Source: Bacillota bacterium (GTDB taxonomy: Bacteria; Bacillota; Clostridia; Christensenellales; Aristaeellaceae). From it: a DNA stretch of 49,132 nt. The position numbers and the translations under genes are program-made. The notes below the pieces were generated by a model. That model did not search any database, had not been told where the DNA came from, and saw only the letters and a list, made by a program, of their open reading frames with translations. Positions 33,285 through 41,914 of the stretch are shown here, piece by piece. The first letter of the stretch is position 1; every line of letters begins with the position of its first letter. The stretch spans positions 1-49,132 of the forward strand of contig JAEZHK010000050.1 of NCBI GenBank assembly GCA_023416655.1. Direction: 5' to 3'.

Positions 33285-34342
33285 TCCGCCTCACGCCCCT
33301 CTTTGCCTTGAATTCGCATGATTCTGTTTGTCATCTCTTTTGCCCTGGCGCTGACGGTGATGGCCAGAACGATGCCCAGCATCGTGATGAGCTGTGCGGT
33401 GAAATCTTGATAATATGTAGAAACAGAGAAACCCTTGATAAAGGAGGGAATGAATTTTGTAAACATGTAGCTGGTGGCGTTGTTGACCAGCACCATGAAG
33501 AACGCGCCCAGGATGCCGCACAGCATCGTGCCCCAGCCGCCGGAGATCAACACGCCGCCGATGAGCGCCGCGGCGATGGATTGCAAGGTTTTCACATCGC
33601 CATTGATGGGGTTTGAACTCGCCAGCATCAAAGTCCAGGCAAGGCCCGCGACGCCCACGAACACGCCGCTCAGCGCATACGCCTTGATGGTCGTCTTGAC
33701 GACGGAGATCCCGGTAAGATACGTCGCTTTTTCGTTGCCCCCCATCGCATACATCTCCTTGATGGATGCGCGCTTTTTCAGCACGAACCAGACGAGAACC
33801 AAGGCAATGAGCAAAAACAGCGAATTCGGTATTCCAAATACATCTCCCTGATAAGCCCCCCATAACTCGCTGGGCACTTTCCCCTGCGGCCTGTCGCTGA
33901 TGAGCAGGTTGATCCCCTTGATGATGAATGACATGCCATAGGTTGCCAGCATGGGCGGTATTCTGAAAACGCCGACAATGACGCCGTTGAGGCTGCCCAC
34001 GAATACCGCAAGCAGGAACGCGATGGCGTATGCCGCCCAGATCGGCAACGCGGGGATATGCTTGGGCATCATCACGGCAAAAACGTTGACCAGGGACATT
34101 GTGATGCCGGAAGAAAGGTCAATGTTTCCCGAAATCAGCACAATGACCTGTGCGACCGTCAGAATGACAAGCGGCATCGCGGTGATAAACAGCGTCTGGA
34201 TGCTCGAGGGATTGAAGAATTCAACCCCTTCCATTGCAATGTTCAAAATCACGATCGCAACGATCAGCACAGTACCCATGTATTCCGGCTTTCGCTTGAG
34301 CTTCTGATAAAGCGTGTCGCCTTTGATGCTATGCCCGCTCAC
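33281..34342 (-). CDS. ribose-type ABC transporter permease (first)
   Basis: A 353-residue RbsC-family permease. IVLISGNIDLSSGITMSLVN (about 65-84) and GVAGLAWTLMLASSNPINGD, then SIAAALIGGVLISGGWGTM, mark the family. GTG start within the TGA of the ATPase gene (four-base overlap). Two different permease genes indicate a heterodimeric channel, whereas RbsC alone is a homodimer. TM segments are near 20-40, 50-75, 90-130, 165-185, 215-240, 265-285 and 300-325. Confidence 0.92.
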   Translation of the reverse strand: MSGHSIKGDTLYQKLKRKPEYMGTVLIVAIVILNIAMEGVEFFNPSSIQTLFITAMPLVILTVAQVIVLISGNIDLSSGITMSLVNVFAVMMPKHIPALPIWAAYAIAFLLAVFVGSLNGVIVGVFRIPPMLATYGMSFIIKGINLLISDRPQGKVPSELWGAYQGDVFGIPNSLFLLIALVLVWFVLKKRASIKEMYAMGGNEKATYLTGISVVKTTIKAYALSGVFVGVAGLAWTLMLASSNPINGDVKTLQSIAAALIGGVLISGGWGTMLCGILGAFFMVLVNNATSYMFTKFIPSFIKGFSVSTYYQDFTAQLITMLGIVLAITVSARAKEMTNRIMRIQGKEGREAE

Positions 34343-35865
34343 GATGCATCAGTTCCTTTCACATAATCCGCCTGTTTAAGCCCAAGCATCGCGGAAACAA
34401 ATCGCTCCTCTGTTTTGTTTTCTCCTTCAAGCACCGCGTGGATATTCCCTTCAAAAAACACGTAGATTCTGTCGCACACGTCAAGCAACTCCTGGTTGTC
34501 GCTTGATACCATGACGACGGTCATCCCTCTGTCCGCCGCGTTCAACAAAAAGTTGTGCATCTCTCGCCGGGTCGAGACATCGACGCCCTTTGTGGGATCA
34601 TCGAGCAGCAATACCGACGGCTCGACAAAGCTCCATCTTCCGAACACCACTTTCTGCTGATTGCCTCCGGAAAGCGATGTGATCGGATTGTCGATGTTTC
34701 CGATTTTGATCGCGTAGTCGTCGACAATTTTCGCCGCGGCCCGATTCACTTTTCGCCTGGAGGTCAAGCTGAAATCGCTCCGCTTTGCGAGCCTTGCGCT
34801 GTAGATGTTTTCCCCGATGGATCGCTGCCCGAAGACAGACTCGCGGGTCCGGTCGCCGGAGATGAAGCCAATTCCGGCTCGAACGGCATCCGCGGCATCC
34901 TTGAATTTCGCCTGTTTTCCATTGATGATCACTTTATCGGCCGTATAGGGGATCACGCCAAACAAAGCGCGGAGCAGCTGCGATTGGCCCTGGCCTTCCA
35001 ATCCTCCAAGGCCTACGATTTCCCTTTTCCTGATGCATATGGAGGCGTTATGGACATACCCGGGAATGCTTAGGTTTCCGACGAATAACGAAGTGCCGGA
35101 CTCTTCGCACTCCACCGAGCGGATTCCATGATGCGTTTCCGGCAGTTTTCCCGTCATGTTGTAAACGATGGTATCGATGGACGTTTCCGCGAGAATGACA
35201 TCGGCCACGGACGATCCGTTTCGCAAAATCACCGCGCGCGAAGCGATTTTGTAGATCTCCCCCAACCTGTGGGTGACGATGACGATCGAGGTTCCCGTTT
35301 CCGCGAGTTCTCTGAGGTTTTCAAACAACCGCTCCACTTCGGTATGGTGAAGCGTCGCGGTTACCTCATCAAGAAGCAGGAACTCCGGCTTCCAGGAGAT
35401 GGCTTTCACAATTTCAATCATACTCAGCACGGAGGGGGGAAGGTTTGACGGGTATTCATCCAGGCCGCAGGTTATGTTGTATTTCGTAAACAGGGCTTCG
35501 ACGTACGCCTTGTTGGCCTTTTCATCGACGCTTCCGAATTTCCCTTTGATAAAATGCCCGAGCATGACGTTTTCGTACACGGTCATGAGCGGCAGAAGGC
35601 TCAGCTCCTGATACGCCACCGCGATCTTGAGTTTCCTTGAAGCATCGCTGCCCCGCATATTCACTTCCTTGCCGTCGATGGCTATCGTCCCGGAATCGCC
35701 AGCGACCGCCCCGCCGAGGATCTTGATCAGCGTGGATTTTCCAGAACCGTTCGCTCCCAGAAGCGCTACGATTTCACCCTTATCGACTTTGAATGAAGCG
35801 TCATTCAGCGCATGAACCACGCCAAATGCCTTGCTGATGTTCTTCATTTCCAGCAAAGCAACCAT
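34339..35865 (-). CDS. sugar ABC transporter ATP-binding protein (RbsA/MglA type)
   Basis: A 508-residue duplicated ATPase. First domain: Walker A GANGSGKST (about 34-42) and Walker B FLLLDEVTATL. The signature of this half is degenerate (NLPPSVLSMIE instead of LSxGQ). Second domain: signature LSGGNQQKVVFGRW and Walker B VLLLDDPTKGVD; its Walker A is degenerate, as usual in this family. Drives import of the sugar bound by the 36-kb binding protein. AGGGAG touches the ATG, so the in-frame TTG at 35856, nine bases after it, could be the true start. Followed by two overlapping permease genes. Confidence 0.92.
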   Translation of the reverse strand: MVALLEMKNISKAFGVVHALNDASFKVDKGEIVALLGANGSGKSTLIKILGGAVAGDSGTIAIDGKEVNMRGSDASRKLKIAVAYQELSLLPLMTVYENVMLGHFIKGKFGSVDEKANKAYVEALFTKYNITCGLDEYPSNLPPSVLSMIEIVKAISWKPEFLLLDEVTATLHHTEVERLFENLRELAETGTSIVIVTHRLGEIYKIASRAVILRNGSSVADVILAETSIDTIVYNMTGKLPETHHGIRSVECEESGTSLFVGNLSIPGYVHNASICIRKREIVGLGGLEGQGQSQLLRALFGVIPYTADKVIINGKQAKFKDAADAVRAGIGFISGDRTRESVFGQRSIGENIYSARLAKRSDFSLTSRRKVNRAAAKIVDDYAIKIGNIDNPITSLSGGNQQKVVFGRWSFVEPSVLLLDDPTKGVDVSTRREMHNFLLNAADRGMTVVMVSSDNQELLDVCDRIYVFFEGNIHAVLEGENKTEERFVSAMLGLKQADYVKGTDAS

Positions 35866-35920
35866 CTCCCTTACATGCTTTGTTCCAGAGCGCTCATGAG
35901 GGCGTTTCTTTTATCCTGCA

Positions 35921-35952
35921 AAGCCCACGCGGAGAAATGTCCGCGTGGGCTT
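35921..35952 (-). terminator. intercistronic hairpin behind the binding-protein gene
   Basis: A perfect 13-bp stem (35921-35933 with 35940-35952, loop GAAATG) without a T-run on the minus strand. It lies between the binding-protein and ATPase genes and probably stabilises the binding-protein mRNA or lowers readthrough. Confidence 0.7.
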
Positions 35953-36032
35953 ATGCGGGACTTCATGAACCTGTCACTTCACATCCGCCGAACATGAGGC
36001 GGTGCGTTCGCCGGACGCCTCGCGGGTCAACC

Positions 36033-37103
36033 TTACTTGAAGAACGCGTCCGCCTGTTCGTCGGAAAGGTAGGTGGACATCTGATCGGTATCCGCGGCGT
36101 CCTTCCACTTCGCAAGGGCGTCCTTGAGGGTATCCGGCGTGACGGTATAGATGGGCGTGTAGTACGCAACCTTCGTGCCGTTCGCGTCCGTCTTCAGCAC
36201 GTCATCCTTGAATTCCTTGCCCTGGGCCATCCGTACCGCAAGCTTGAGGGCGGAGGCGCCGATTCCCGGAGGGTTCTCAATAACCTGGAAATCAATGACC
36301 TGCTTGTCCGCGTTGATCTTGTCGAGCATGCGGATATAGCCAACGGTTTCATCCGAGGTCATGAATTCGGGATAGGGAGCATTGGCTTCCTGGATTGCCT
36401 GGAGAATGCCGACGCACGCTTCTTCGGTCAGGATGGCCTCGTACTTGACGCCGGAAGCGATGACTTCGGACATGAGCTTCTTGGATTCCACGTCGCTCCA
36501 ACTATGCGCGCCCTGATAAACGATCTTGAAATTCGGATGCGCCTTGAGGGCCGCGTTCCAAACGTCGCCGCGCAAGCCCGATCCGGTTGTGCCGGGCATA
36601 CCGCTGAAATTGAGCACATTGACTTCTTTGTCGCCAAAGTGCTTCACCATGGCGTCAAAGTTCGTCTGAGCCCAAACCGTCTGGTCGGTCTGCACGCCGA
36701 TAACGTCGGGGAAAGGATAAATATTGTCCACCGGAACGGCGAGAATGCCTTTTTCCTTCGCTTTCTGGAAGCACGCGTCAAGCCCGCTGCTGCCGCCAGC
36801 ATTGATCAGGATGATGTCATAGCCGTCGTTGATGCACTGGTTGAAATACTGTACCTCCATGGCGGGGTCCTGATTCGGGCAAAGCGCCTGGTACTCAGAG
36901 ATAATGCCCTGCGCAATGTACTGATCGGCAACTTCCTTGATCTGGGCATCGTAGGTTGAACGCCATCCATGCGCGTTGGTCCAGTTAATGGACGCAACTT
37001 TGAAGGCCTTGACCCCTGAATCGGCCGAGGCTGCGATTGGGACTCCCACACAGAAGACCGCCAAGAGCGCGAATGCCAAGAATACCGCCAGAGTCTTCCT
37101 CAC
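36033..37103 (-). CDS. sugar ABC transporter substrate-binding protein (periplasmic-binding type 1)
   Basis: A 356-residue exported binding protein. Signal peptide MRKTLAVFLAFALLAVFCVG... ending near IAASA; no lipobox cysteine in the right place, so anchoring is unclear. The mature part has the RbsB-like fold: VASINWTNAHGWRSTYDAQI, ILINAGGSSGLDACFQKAKE, IPVD-like VPVDNIYPFPDVIGV and the hinge region near TSDETVGYIRML. It is rather far from RbsB and may bind a larger or modified sugar. GTG start with AGGAGGAG seven bases before. First gene of a seven-gene minus-strand run; a consensus promoter lies about 100 bases upstream. Confidence 0.9.
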   Translation of the reverse strand: MRKTLAVFLAFALLAVFCVGVPIAASADSGVKAFKVASINWTNAHGWRSTYDAQIKEVADQYIAQGIISEYQALCPNQDPAMEVQYFNQCINDGYDIILINAGGSSGLDACFQKAKEKGILAVPVDNIYPFPDVIGVQTDQTVWAQTNFDAMVKHFGDKEVNVLNFSGMPGTTGSGLRGDVWNAALKAHPNFKIVYQGAHSWSDVESKKLMSEVIASGVKYEAILTEEACVGILQAIQEANAPYPEFMTSDETVGYIRMLDKINADKQVIDFQVIENPPGIGASALKLAVRMAQGKEFKDDVLKTDANGTKVAYYTPIYTVTPDTLKDALAKWKDAADTDQMSTYLSDEQADAFFK

Positions 37104-37199
37104 CTTGGATCTCCTCCTACCTGATTATTCGTTCAAGGCCACCGCCCCGAATTCGCTAAGCAAGTTTATTCAAGTATTTTAAAAACTACTGATGTTATC

Positions 37200-37228
37200 A
37201 TTCTATACCGATTGTTTACTTTTGTCAA
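37200..37228 (-). promoter_or_regulatory. promoter of the ribose-type ABC/URO-D operon
   Basis: On the minus strand TTGACA (37223-37228), 17 bases, TAGAAT (37200-37205). The transcript leader is about 95 bases. Confidence 0.8.
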
Positions 37229-37558
37229 TACATTTTGCTGCAGTAAGTCATGGAATTTTCTCTTTTATATTATCATGACACAAAGAGCCGGACGGGTGGA
37301 TGGATATTTCCGGGATTGCAAAACCACGAAACATGTAATATGCATACAGCCTGGTGTTTCTTGAGGTCTGTGTCACGGCAACCTGCTCATTGGACTTTGT
37401 GATGGAGGGCACCCGAGAAGGCTGCCGCCATCAAAGCGTCCGTGTTCAAGAAAAAAAGGACGCCAAGCATGTCAAAAAGTCAGGGGCGGGTTGGAGTCCA
37501 GGAGACTAGATGCCGTGTCGATTAATCCGTTTGTTACTCCAAAAATGGGAGCTTCGAA

Positions 37559-37678
37559 ATGGCATATAGGACTGGAACCGGGCGCCGCCAGCGTAAGCTT
37601 ACTTATGCCAAGGTCTTTGCTGAACTGAAGGCTTCAGGCAAGACGCCAGAAGAAATCGCCGAATTACTCAACAAATGA
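37559..37678 (+). CDS. 39-residue small protein, unknown function
   Basis: A short frame reading MAYRTGTGRRQRKLTYAKVF and then AELKASGKTPEEIAELLNK. It has a basic N-terminus and a predicted helix-turn-helix-like C-terminus (LTYAKVFAELKASGKTPEEI). GGGAG lies seven bases before the ATG, and an intrinsic terminator follows six bases after the stop, both of which argue that it is a real gene. I do not recognise the family. The stretch 37229-37558 before it shows no other gene. It could be a small DNA-binding protein or the tail of a lost gene. Confidence 0.5.
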   Translation: MAYRTGTGRRQRKLTYAKVFAELKASGKTPEEIAELLNK

Positions 37679-37683
37679 TCTTC

Positions 37684-37703
37684 ACCCGCTTCGGCGGGTT
37701 TTC
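37684..37703 (+). terminator. terminator of the small gene
   Basis: Stem ACCCGC/GCGGGT with a TTCG tetraloop, then TTTTCT. Confidence 0.75.
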
Positions 37704-37810
37704 TAATCTGCTCAAAGCATTTATACGATGATCATTATGAACTTTCTAGTCATGCACCGTGCAGTCTATTTCATTACCCATCGAGCCAAACTCTTCTTTG
37801 GAATCAATTG

Positions 37811-37840
37811 TTGACATTTTCACCCATCCTGTGTTATAGT
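37811..37840 (+). promoter_or_regulatory. promoter upstream of the SAM riboswitch
   Basis: TTGACA (37811-37816) and TATAGT (37835-37840), 18 bases apart. A small hairpin, CGACGG/CCGTCG at 37850-37866, precedes the aptamer. Confidence 0.75.
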
Positions 37841-37883
37841 CATCACGCTCGACGGACAAACCGTCGGCGAAAATTGAATATCC

Positions 37884-37969
37884 GCCTATTGAGAGTACGC
37901 GAGAGAGCAAGCTCGATGACCGTACAGCAACCTGCCGGGAGGTAAGGTGCGCCAGCTTGACCGATGGGC
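37884..37969 (+). ncRNA. SAM-I/IV-like riboswitch aptamer
   Basis: The core matches the SAM-I family: GCAACC (37927-37932) and AAGGTGC (37944-37950) flank a short P3 (ACCT/AGGT). P1 is GCCTATT (37884-37890) with GATGGGC (37963-37969). P2 is GTACG/CGTAC with an inner GAG/CTC and the GATGA bulge. The P2 loop CAAGCT (37908-37913) can pair with AGCTTG (37954-37959), the expected pseudoknot. No separate P4 hairpin is visible, resembling SAM-I/IV variants. It should bind S-adenosylmethionine and turn transcription off. Confidence 0.6.
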
Positions 37970-37978
37970 TACATGAGG

Positions 37979-38008
37979 ATCTCATCGGTTCGATGGGATT
38001 GTTTTTTT
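37979..38008 (+). terminator. riboswitch expression platform and terminator
   Basis: Stem ATCTCATCG/CGATGGGAT with loop GTT, then TG and T7. ACCGATG (37960-37966), which overlaps the P1 3' strand, can instead pair with CATCGGT (37983-37989) as an antiterminator. This is classic off-switch logic. No plus-strand gene follows. Confidence 0.7.
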
Positions 38009-38179
38009 GCTCTCCATCGGGCGGACAAATCTGCTTCGCCCTTGACCCGTCTGCCGGTGGGCGATGTCAGGGACTGGCACGGCGTCCAGATCTGTCAGAA
38101 AGACAAGCGCGCCCTTCCACGCAAGCAGCTTTGACAGGCCACCGCCCGTAATTAGAATCGATTTGCCCTAAACGTTCAT
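38009..38179 (-). pseudogene. probable short-chain dehydrogenase remnant
   Basis: From an ATG at 38179 (AAGGGGG just before) the minus strand reads MNV, TAG, GKSILITGGG, then LSKLLAWKGALVFLTDLD. Short-chain dehydrogenases begin with GKxxLITGGGSGIGKAI...LAxxGAxVxLTDLD, so about seven residues of the glycine loop seem deleted, an in-frame stop is present and the rest of the protein is missing. It lies 24 bases behind the LplC-type gene, in operon position. The match is from pattern only. Confidence 0.4.
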
Positions 38180-38203
38180 CGAACCCCCCTTGTGTATGTC
38201 CGA

Positions 38204-39091
38204 TCAGCCCTTGACGCTGCCTAGCACAATTCCCTTGACGAAATAACGCTGCAGGAAGGGATACACCGCCACGATCGGCAACGAGCCGAGAAAAATTTGC
38301 GCGGAGCGGAGGGTTTTATCGGAAATCGTCGAGAGCGCCTGGATTTCCTCACGTGTCATTAGGCTGTAGGTTCGCTGAACGACAATGGTTTGAATATAGC
38401 TCTGCAACGGATAATTTGCGGGCTTGTTCATCAGGATCAAGCCGTCAAACCAACTGTTCCAGTGATGGACGATGGAAAAGAGCAGGATGGTGGCCAGCGC
38501 GGGCAGTGAAACAGGAATATAGATGCGGACGAGCGTGGCGAGGTGGCTCGCACCGTCGATGAACGCCGCTTCGGACAGCTCCTTCGGCACCTCGCGGAAA
38601 AAGTTCAACAGAAGGATAATATTGAACACGGGTACGGCGCCAGGAAGCACAAGCGCCCAAATGGTATCGATCATGCCCAACTGTCGAATGACCATGTACC
38701 AAGGGATCAGGCCGCCGCTGAACATCATCGTGATAAAGAAGAACCATGCATAAAAAGTACGCATGCGCAGTTCGCTTTTGTCCTTGCTCAGCGGATACGC
38801 CGCAAGAATCGTGAGCATCAGGTTAATGCCGCCGCCGAGCGCCACGCGCTCGAAGGAGACAACGATGGACTGCCAGAAGGCAGGGCGCTTGGTGACAAAC
38901 GAATAGGAATTGATCGACCAGTTGACGGGCCAAAGCGTGACCTTTCCCGCCGCGGCGGATGCGCTTGTGCTGAAGGAGACCGCCGCGATATGCCAAAGCG
39001 GAATCAGGCACAGCAGGGCTGCAATCACGAGCAGCGAGGTGTTGATGATCACAAACCAATCGATCCTCTTACGGCGAAGCTTTGTCTGCAT
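38204..39091 (-). CDS. carbohydrate ABC transporter permease (LplC/YtcP type)
   Basis: A 295-residue MalG-like permease with six TM segments (near 15-35, 75-95, 110-130, 140-165, 185-205, 260-280). The EAA loop is EVPKELSEAAFIDGASHLATL (written as EVPKELSEAAF + IDGASHLATL) before TM5. SFSTSASAAAGKVTLWPVNW in the first outside loop is typical of the LplC/YtcP group, which imports complex oligosaccharides or uronates in Firmicutes. It follows the LplB-type gene by 14 bases. No cognate ATPase is in the operon; these systems commonly share a MsmX-like ATPase encoded elsewhere. Confidence 0.92.
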   Translation of the reverse strand: MQTKLRRKRIDWFVIINTSLLVIAALLCLIPLWHIAAVSFSTSASAAAGKVTLWPVNWSINSYSFVTKRPAFWQSIVVSFERVALGGGINLMLTILAAYPLSKDKSELRMRTFYAWFFFITMMFSGGLIPWYMVIRQLGMIDTIWALVLPGAVPVFNIILLLNFFREVPKELSEAAFIDGASHLATLVRIYIPVSLPALATILLFSIVHHWNSWFDGLILMNKPANYPLQSYIQTIVVQRTYSLMTREEIQALSTISDKTLRSAQIFLGSLPIVAVYPFLQRYFVKGIVLGSVKG

Positions 39092-39105
39092 CTCTCACGC
39101 CTCAC

Positions 39106-40011
39106 TCAGAAAATACGGTAGTCCGCGAAGCGATATGCGCAGTAATAAGAAACGGAAATGAAAGTGAAGGACACGACGGACTTGAACAGACCGACCGCCG
39201 TTGCGACGCCGAACTGTGCGTCCAGCAGACCTATGCGGTAAACGAAGGTATCGATGATATCGCCGCTTTCATAGACAGGCGGACTGTACATATTAAAGAC
39301 CTGATCGAAGCCCGCGTTGAGAAGATTGCCAAGGTTGAGCACCATCAGAAGAACGATCACCATCCGCATGCCGGGCAGGGTGACATGCAACGTTTGCTTC
39401 CATCGGTTGGCGCCGTCGATCTGCGCCGCCTCGTAAAGCGAAGGATTGATCCCTGTAATGGCTGCCAGATAGACAATGGTGCCATAGCCGAATTCCTTCC
39501 ATGTATCCGTAATGACGAGCGTGGCGGGTAACCACTTGTTGTCCCCCAGGAAAAAGATAGGCTTGCCGCCAAGAGCCATAATCAAACGATTGACCAGTCC
39601 GTCTGAGGGTGAAAGAATGTCGATAAAAATACCACCGAGCACAACCCACGATAGGAAGTGCGGCAGATAAATCGCGGTTTGAATATATGTCTTGAGCGAT
39701 TTTTTGCGAACCTCATTAAGCATGATAGAAATGACGATGGGAACGAAAAGCCCGAGAAGAATTTTCATAAAGGAAATAGACACGGTATTCCAGATCACGC
39801 TGATGAAGCTCGGCAACTTGAAGACATAGCGGAAATTATCCAGCCCGATCCACTTCTGTACGCCAAATAGCCCCTTGGCCGGGATAAATTTCTGAAAAGC
39901 GATGACGATGCCCGCCATCGGCACGTAATGGAACACAATGAGCGCAGCAACGGCCGGCAGTAACATGAGATGGAGGGGCAGTTCCCTGAGCAGCTTACGC
40001 TTTTTAGGCAA
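39106..40011 (-). CDS. carbohydrate ABC transporter permease (LplB/YteP type)
   Basis: A 301-residue MalF-like permease with six TM segments. Family marks: LMLLPAVAALIVFHYVPMAG near the N-terminus and the EAA loop INPSLYEAAQIDGANRWKQT. I use the TTG at 40009-40011, since AGGGGAG lies nine bases before it and the family sequence begins there; the open frame extends to 40053 with no ribosome site. It pairs with the LplC-type protein as a heterodimeric channel. Regulated together with the binding-protein gene, probably by the YesMN pair upstream. Confidence 0.9.
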   Translation of the reverse strand: MPKKRKLLRELPLHLMLLPAVAALIVFHYVPMAGIVIAFQKFIPAKGLFGVQKWIGLDNFRYVFKLPSFISVIWNTVSISFMKILLGLFVPIVISIMLNEVRKKSLKTYIQTAIYLPHFLSWVVLGGIFIDILSPSDGLVNRLIMALGGKPIFFLGDNKWLPATLVITDTWKEFGYGTIVYLAAITGINPSLYEAAQIDGANRWKQTLHVTLPGMRMVIVLLMVLNLGNLLNAGFDQVFNMYSPPVYESGDIIDTFVYRIGLLDAQFGVATAVGLFKSVVSFTFISVSYYCAYRFADYRIF

Positions 40012-40063
40012 GGGCGGACACTCCCCTTTTATAGTCGGTATGTGCAAAGGCAATAACAGGAAA

Positions 40064-40101
40064 AAGCGGGAGGAGCATCACGCAGTCCACTCCTCCCGCT
40101 T
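40064..40101 (-). terminator. intercistronic hairpin / partial terminator
   Basis: A perfect 12-bp stem (40064-40075 with 40090-40101), followed on the minus strand by a five-T run and CCTG. It lies between the binding-protein and permease genes and should give more binding-protein than permease mRNA. Confidence 0.75.
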
Positions 40102-40113
40102 GCGATGATGCGA

Positions 40114-41760
40114 TTACTTCAAGGAAGCATACCACTCGTTGACTTCCTGCGTGATGCTCGCACCGCCGAGCTCGTTCCAGTCGTTGACGAACTTGTCGAA
40201 CTCTTCGATCGGCGCAGCGCCCATGATAATCTTGACGAAGACTTCCTTCTCCATCTTCTCAAGCGTCGCGCGGCGTTCGACCATTGTGGGCGTCGGCGCG
40301 CCTACGAAAGACTCAACCAACAGCTGATCGTGCGCCTGATAGTCTTCAAGCACCAGATAAACGCCGTCCTCGCCGTAAATTTTGTACCACCCCCACAGCG
40401 ACATATCCCCGGCGGCATAGCGCTCCAGACTGGCCTGAATGGATTTCGCCTCGCCTACCACCAGGCCCATGTCGTTAGCGGCGCGGGCTTTCTGCAACTC
40501 CTTGAACGCGTTGAGGTTCTTGAAGGGCGGGAAGGGCGTCACGGGAGAGAACTTCCAGACGCTCGTGTTCGCGTTCTCGGCGGGCATGTAGTAGTAACCG
40601 AAATCGTTGGTTTCGCCCCAGTTCTTTTCCAGGTGCATGTTGACCATCTTGACAACGGCTTCGGGATGTTCGTAGCCCTTGCGCACGGCGAAGTAACGAG
40701 CAGTGCGAAACTTAAGCGGAACCTTGGGCAGCTGATCATCAAAGGAGACGATGTTGCAGCCGATCCAGTTGGCGTTGTTGTCATTGGTGTGGTTGCTCAG
40801 AAGCGGATAGATCGGGTTCCACTGCTCGCCGAAGTCAATGCCGCACTTGCCGGCGGCGATGCTCTCAGCCACCTTGGAGCCGTCCTTGACGCCGAATTCC
40901 TTGTCGAGTGCGCCCTTGGCGTACATATCAGCGAGCGCCTGCAACGCGGCCTTCATTTCGGGCTGCACGCTGCCATATGCCAGCGAACCGTCTTCCTTCT
41001 GCATCCAGAAGTTCGGATAAGCATGGAAGCCGGCAAAGAAGCCTTCAGCCGCCATACAGCCGCTGTACAGGTTCTTGGTGAGGGCCATACCGAAGGTATC
41101 GTCCACGCCGTTGCCGTCGGGGTCCTTCGTGGTGAACGCATCCGCCACTGCCAGAAGCTCCTGCATCGTGGTGGGGACGCTCAGCCCGAGCTTATCCAGC
41201 CAATCCTTGCGGATCCACAGGAACTGCGCGCACTCAATGGACGCATCCACATTCGGGATCGCCATAAGCTTGCCGGCGAAGGTGGCGGAATTCAGAACCG
41301 ACTCACCTTCCTCGGTGTAGATGTCCTTTGAGAAGTCCGAAGCGTAATCGGTCCAGTAAGCAGTCATGTCCTCGATCATGTCCGCGTCCACCAACTGCTT
41401 GAGCTGCTGAGCGTTGACGTTGACCACATCGGGCAGATCGCCGGAGGCAAGCGTCACGTTGATTTTTTGCGTGTAGGCATCATCGGTGTAGCCGCCCGCG
41501 ACCGTCCAGTCATACGTGACATTGATGCCGAGCGCATCGGAGTAGAGCTTTAGCCAACGGTTGCTCTCCATTGTCTCGTTGGGGGTGCTGGGCAGCACGT
41601 TGCTGGACAGGTCGTCGTCGATGGTGCGCACGAAACGGATGTTGATCGCAGGCTCATACTTGCCCAGGGGATCGTTCTCCGCCACGGCGCCCGTAATCGT
41701 GAACATCATAGCTGTGCACAGCAGACAGGCCAGAATCCTTAGGTACGAACGGTTTCTCAT
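40114..41760 (-). CDS. extracellular solute-binding protein for oligosaccharides (LipO type)
   Basis: A 548-residue exported binding protein (family 1). Signal peptide MRNRSYLRILACLLCTAMMF... cleaved near GAVA-END; the cysteines lie too early for a lipobox. The mature part has features of the LplA/LipO group: DLPDVVNVNAQQLKQLVDAD, GKLMAIPNVDASIECAQFLW-type loop, FLWIRKDWLDKLGLSVPTT and DPDGNGVDDTFG (a calcium-like DxDGNGxDD loop, also conserved in the group). It supplies sugar to LplB/LplC. GGAGGG lies five bases before ATG. Its own -10 (41811-41816) suggests that it is the target promoter of YesN. Confidence 0.92.
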   Translation of the reverse strand: MRNRSYLRILACLLCTAMMFTITGAVAENDPLGKYEPAINIRFVRTIDDDLSSNVLPSTPNETMESNRWLKLYSDALGINVTYDWTVAGGYTDDAYTQKINVTLASGDLPDVVNVNAQQLKQLVDADMIEDMTAYWTDYASDFSKDIYTEEGESVLNSATFAGKLMAIPNVDASIECAQFLWIRKDWLDKLGLSVPTTMQELLAVADAFTTKDPDGNGVDDTFGMALTKNLYSGCMAAEGFFAGFHAYPNFWMQKEDGSLAYGSVQPEMKAALQALADMYAKGALDKEFGVKDGSKVAESIAAGKCGIDFGEQWNPIYPLLSNHTNDNNANWIGCNIVSFDDQLPKVPLKFRTARYFAVRKGYEHPEAVVKMVNMHLEKNWGETNDFGYYYMPAENANTSVWKFSPVTPFPPFKNLNAFKELQKARAANDMGLVVGEAKSIQASLERYAAGDMSLWGWYKIYGEDGVYLVLEDYQAHDQLLVESFVGAPTPTMVERRATLEKMEKEVFVKIIMGAAPIEEFDKFVNDWNELGGASITQEVNEWYASLK

Positions 41761-41810
41761 GGTAGCCCTCCTTTATCAAATCTGTGACGTGCCAAAAAGG
41801 CCCTAAGCAT

Positions 41811-41816
41811 ATTATA
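41811..41816 (-). promoter_or_regulatory. -10 element of the oligosaccharide uptake operon
   Basis: A perfect TATAAT on the minus strand, 50 bases before the binding-protein start, without a good -35 (TGGTTT at about the right place). This fits activation by the AraC-type regulator encoded directly upstream. Confidence 0.6.
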
Positions 41817-41914
41817 GTAAAGGCCACCCCGAAAAACCACCGCTGAGTTTTGACATCGGTCGCCCGTCTTTACCCTTTCGGTGACGATTGATAAGCAGAT
41901 CTTTACCTGTCTGA

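Noticed and set aside
37957..38151. 64-codon plus-strand frame right after the SAM aptamer
   Set aside because: It starts inside the riboswitch P1 and crosses the terminator and T-run; no ribosome site and no family resemblance. It does not rescue the riboswitch from orphan status.
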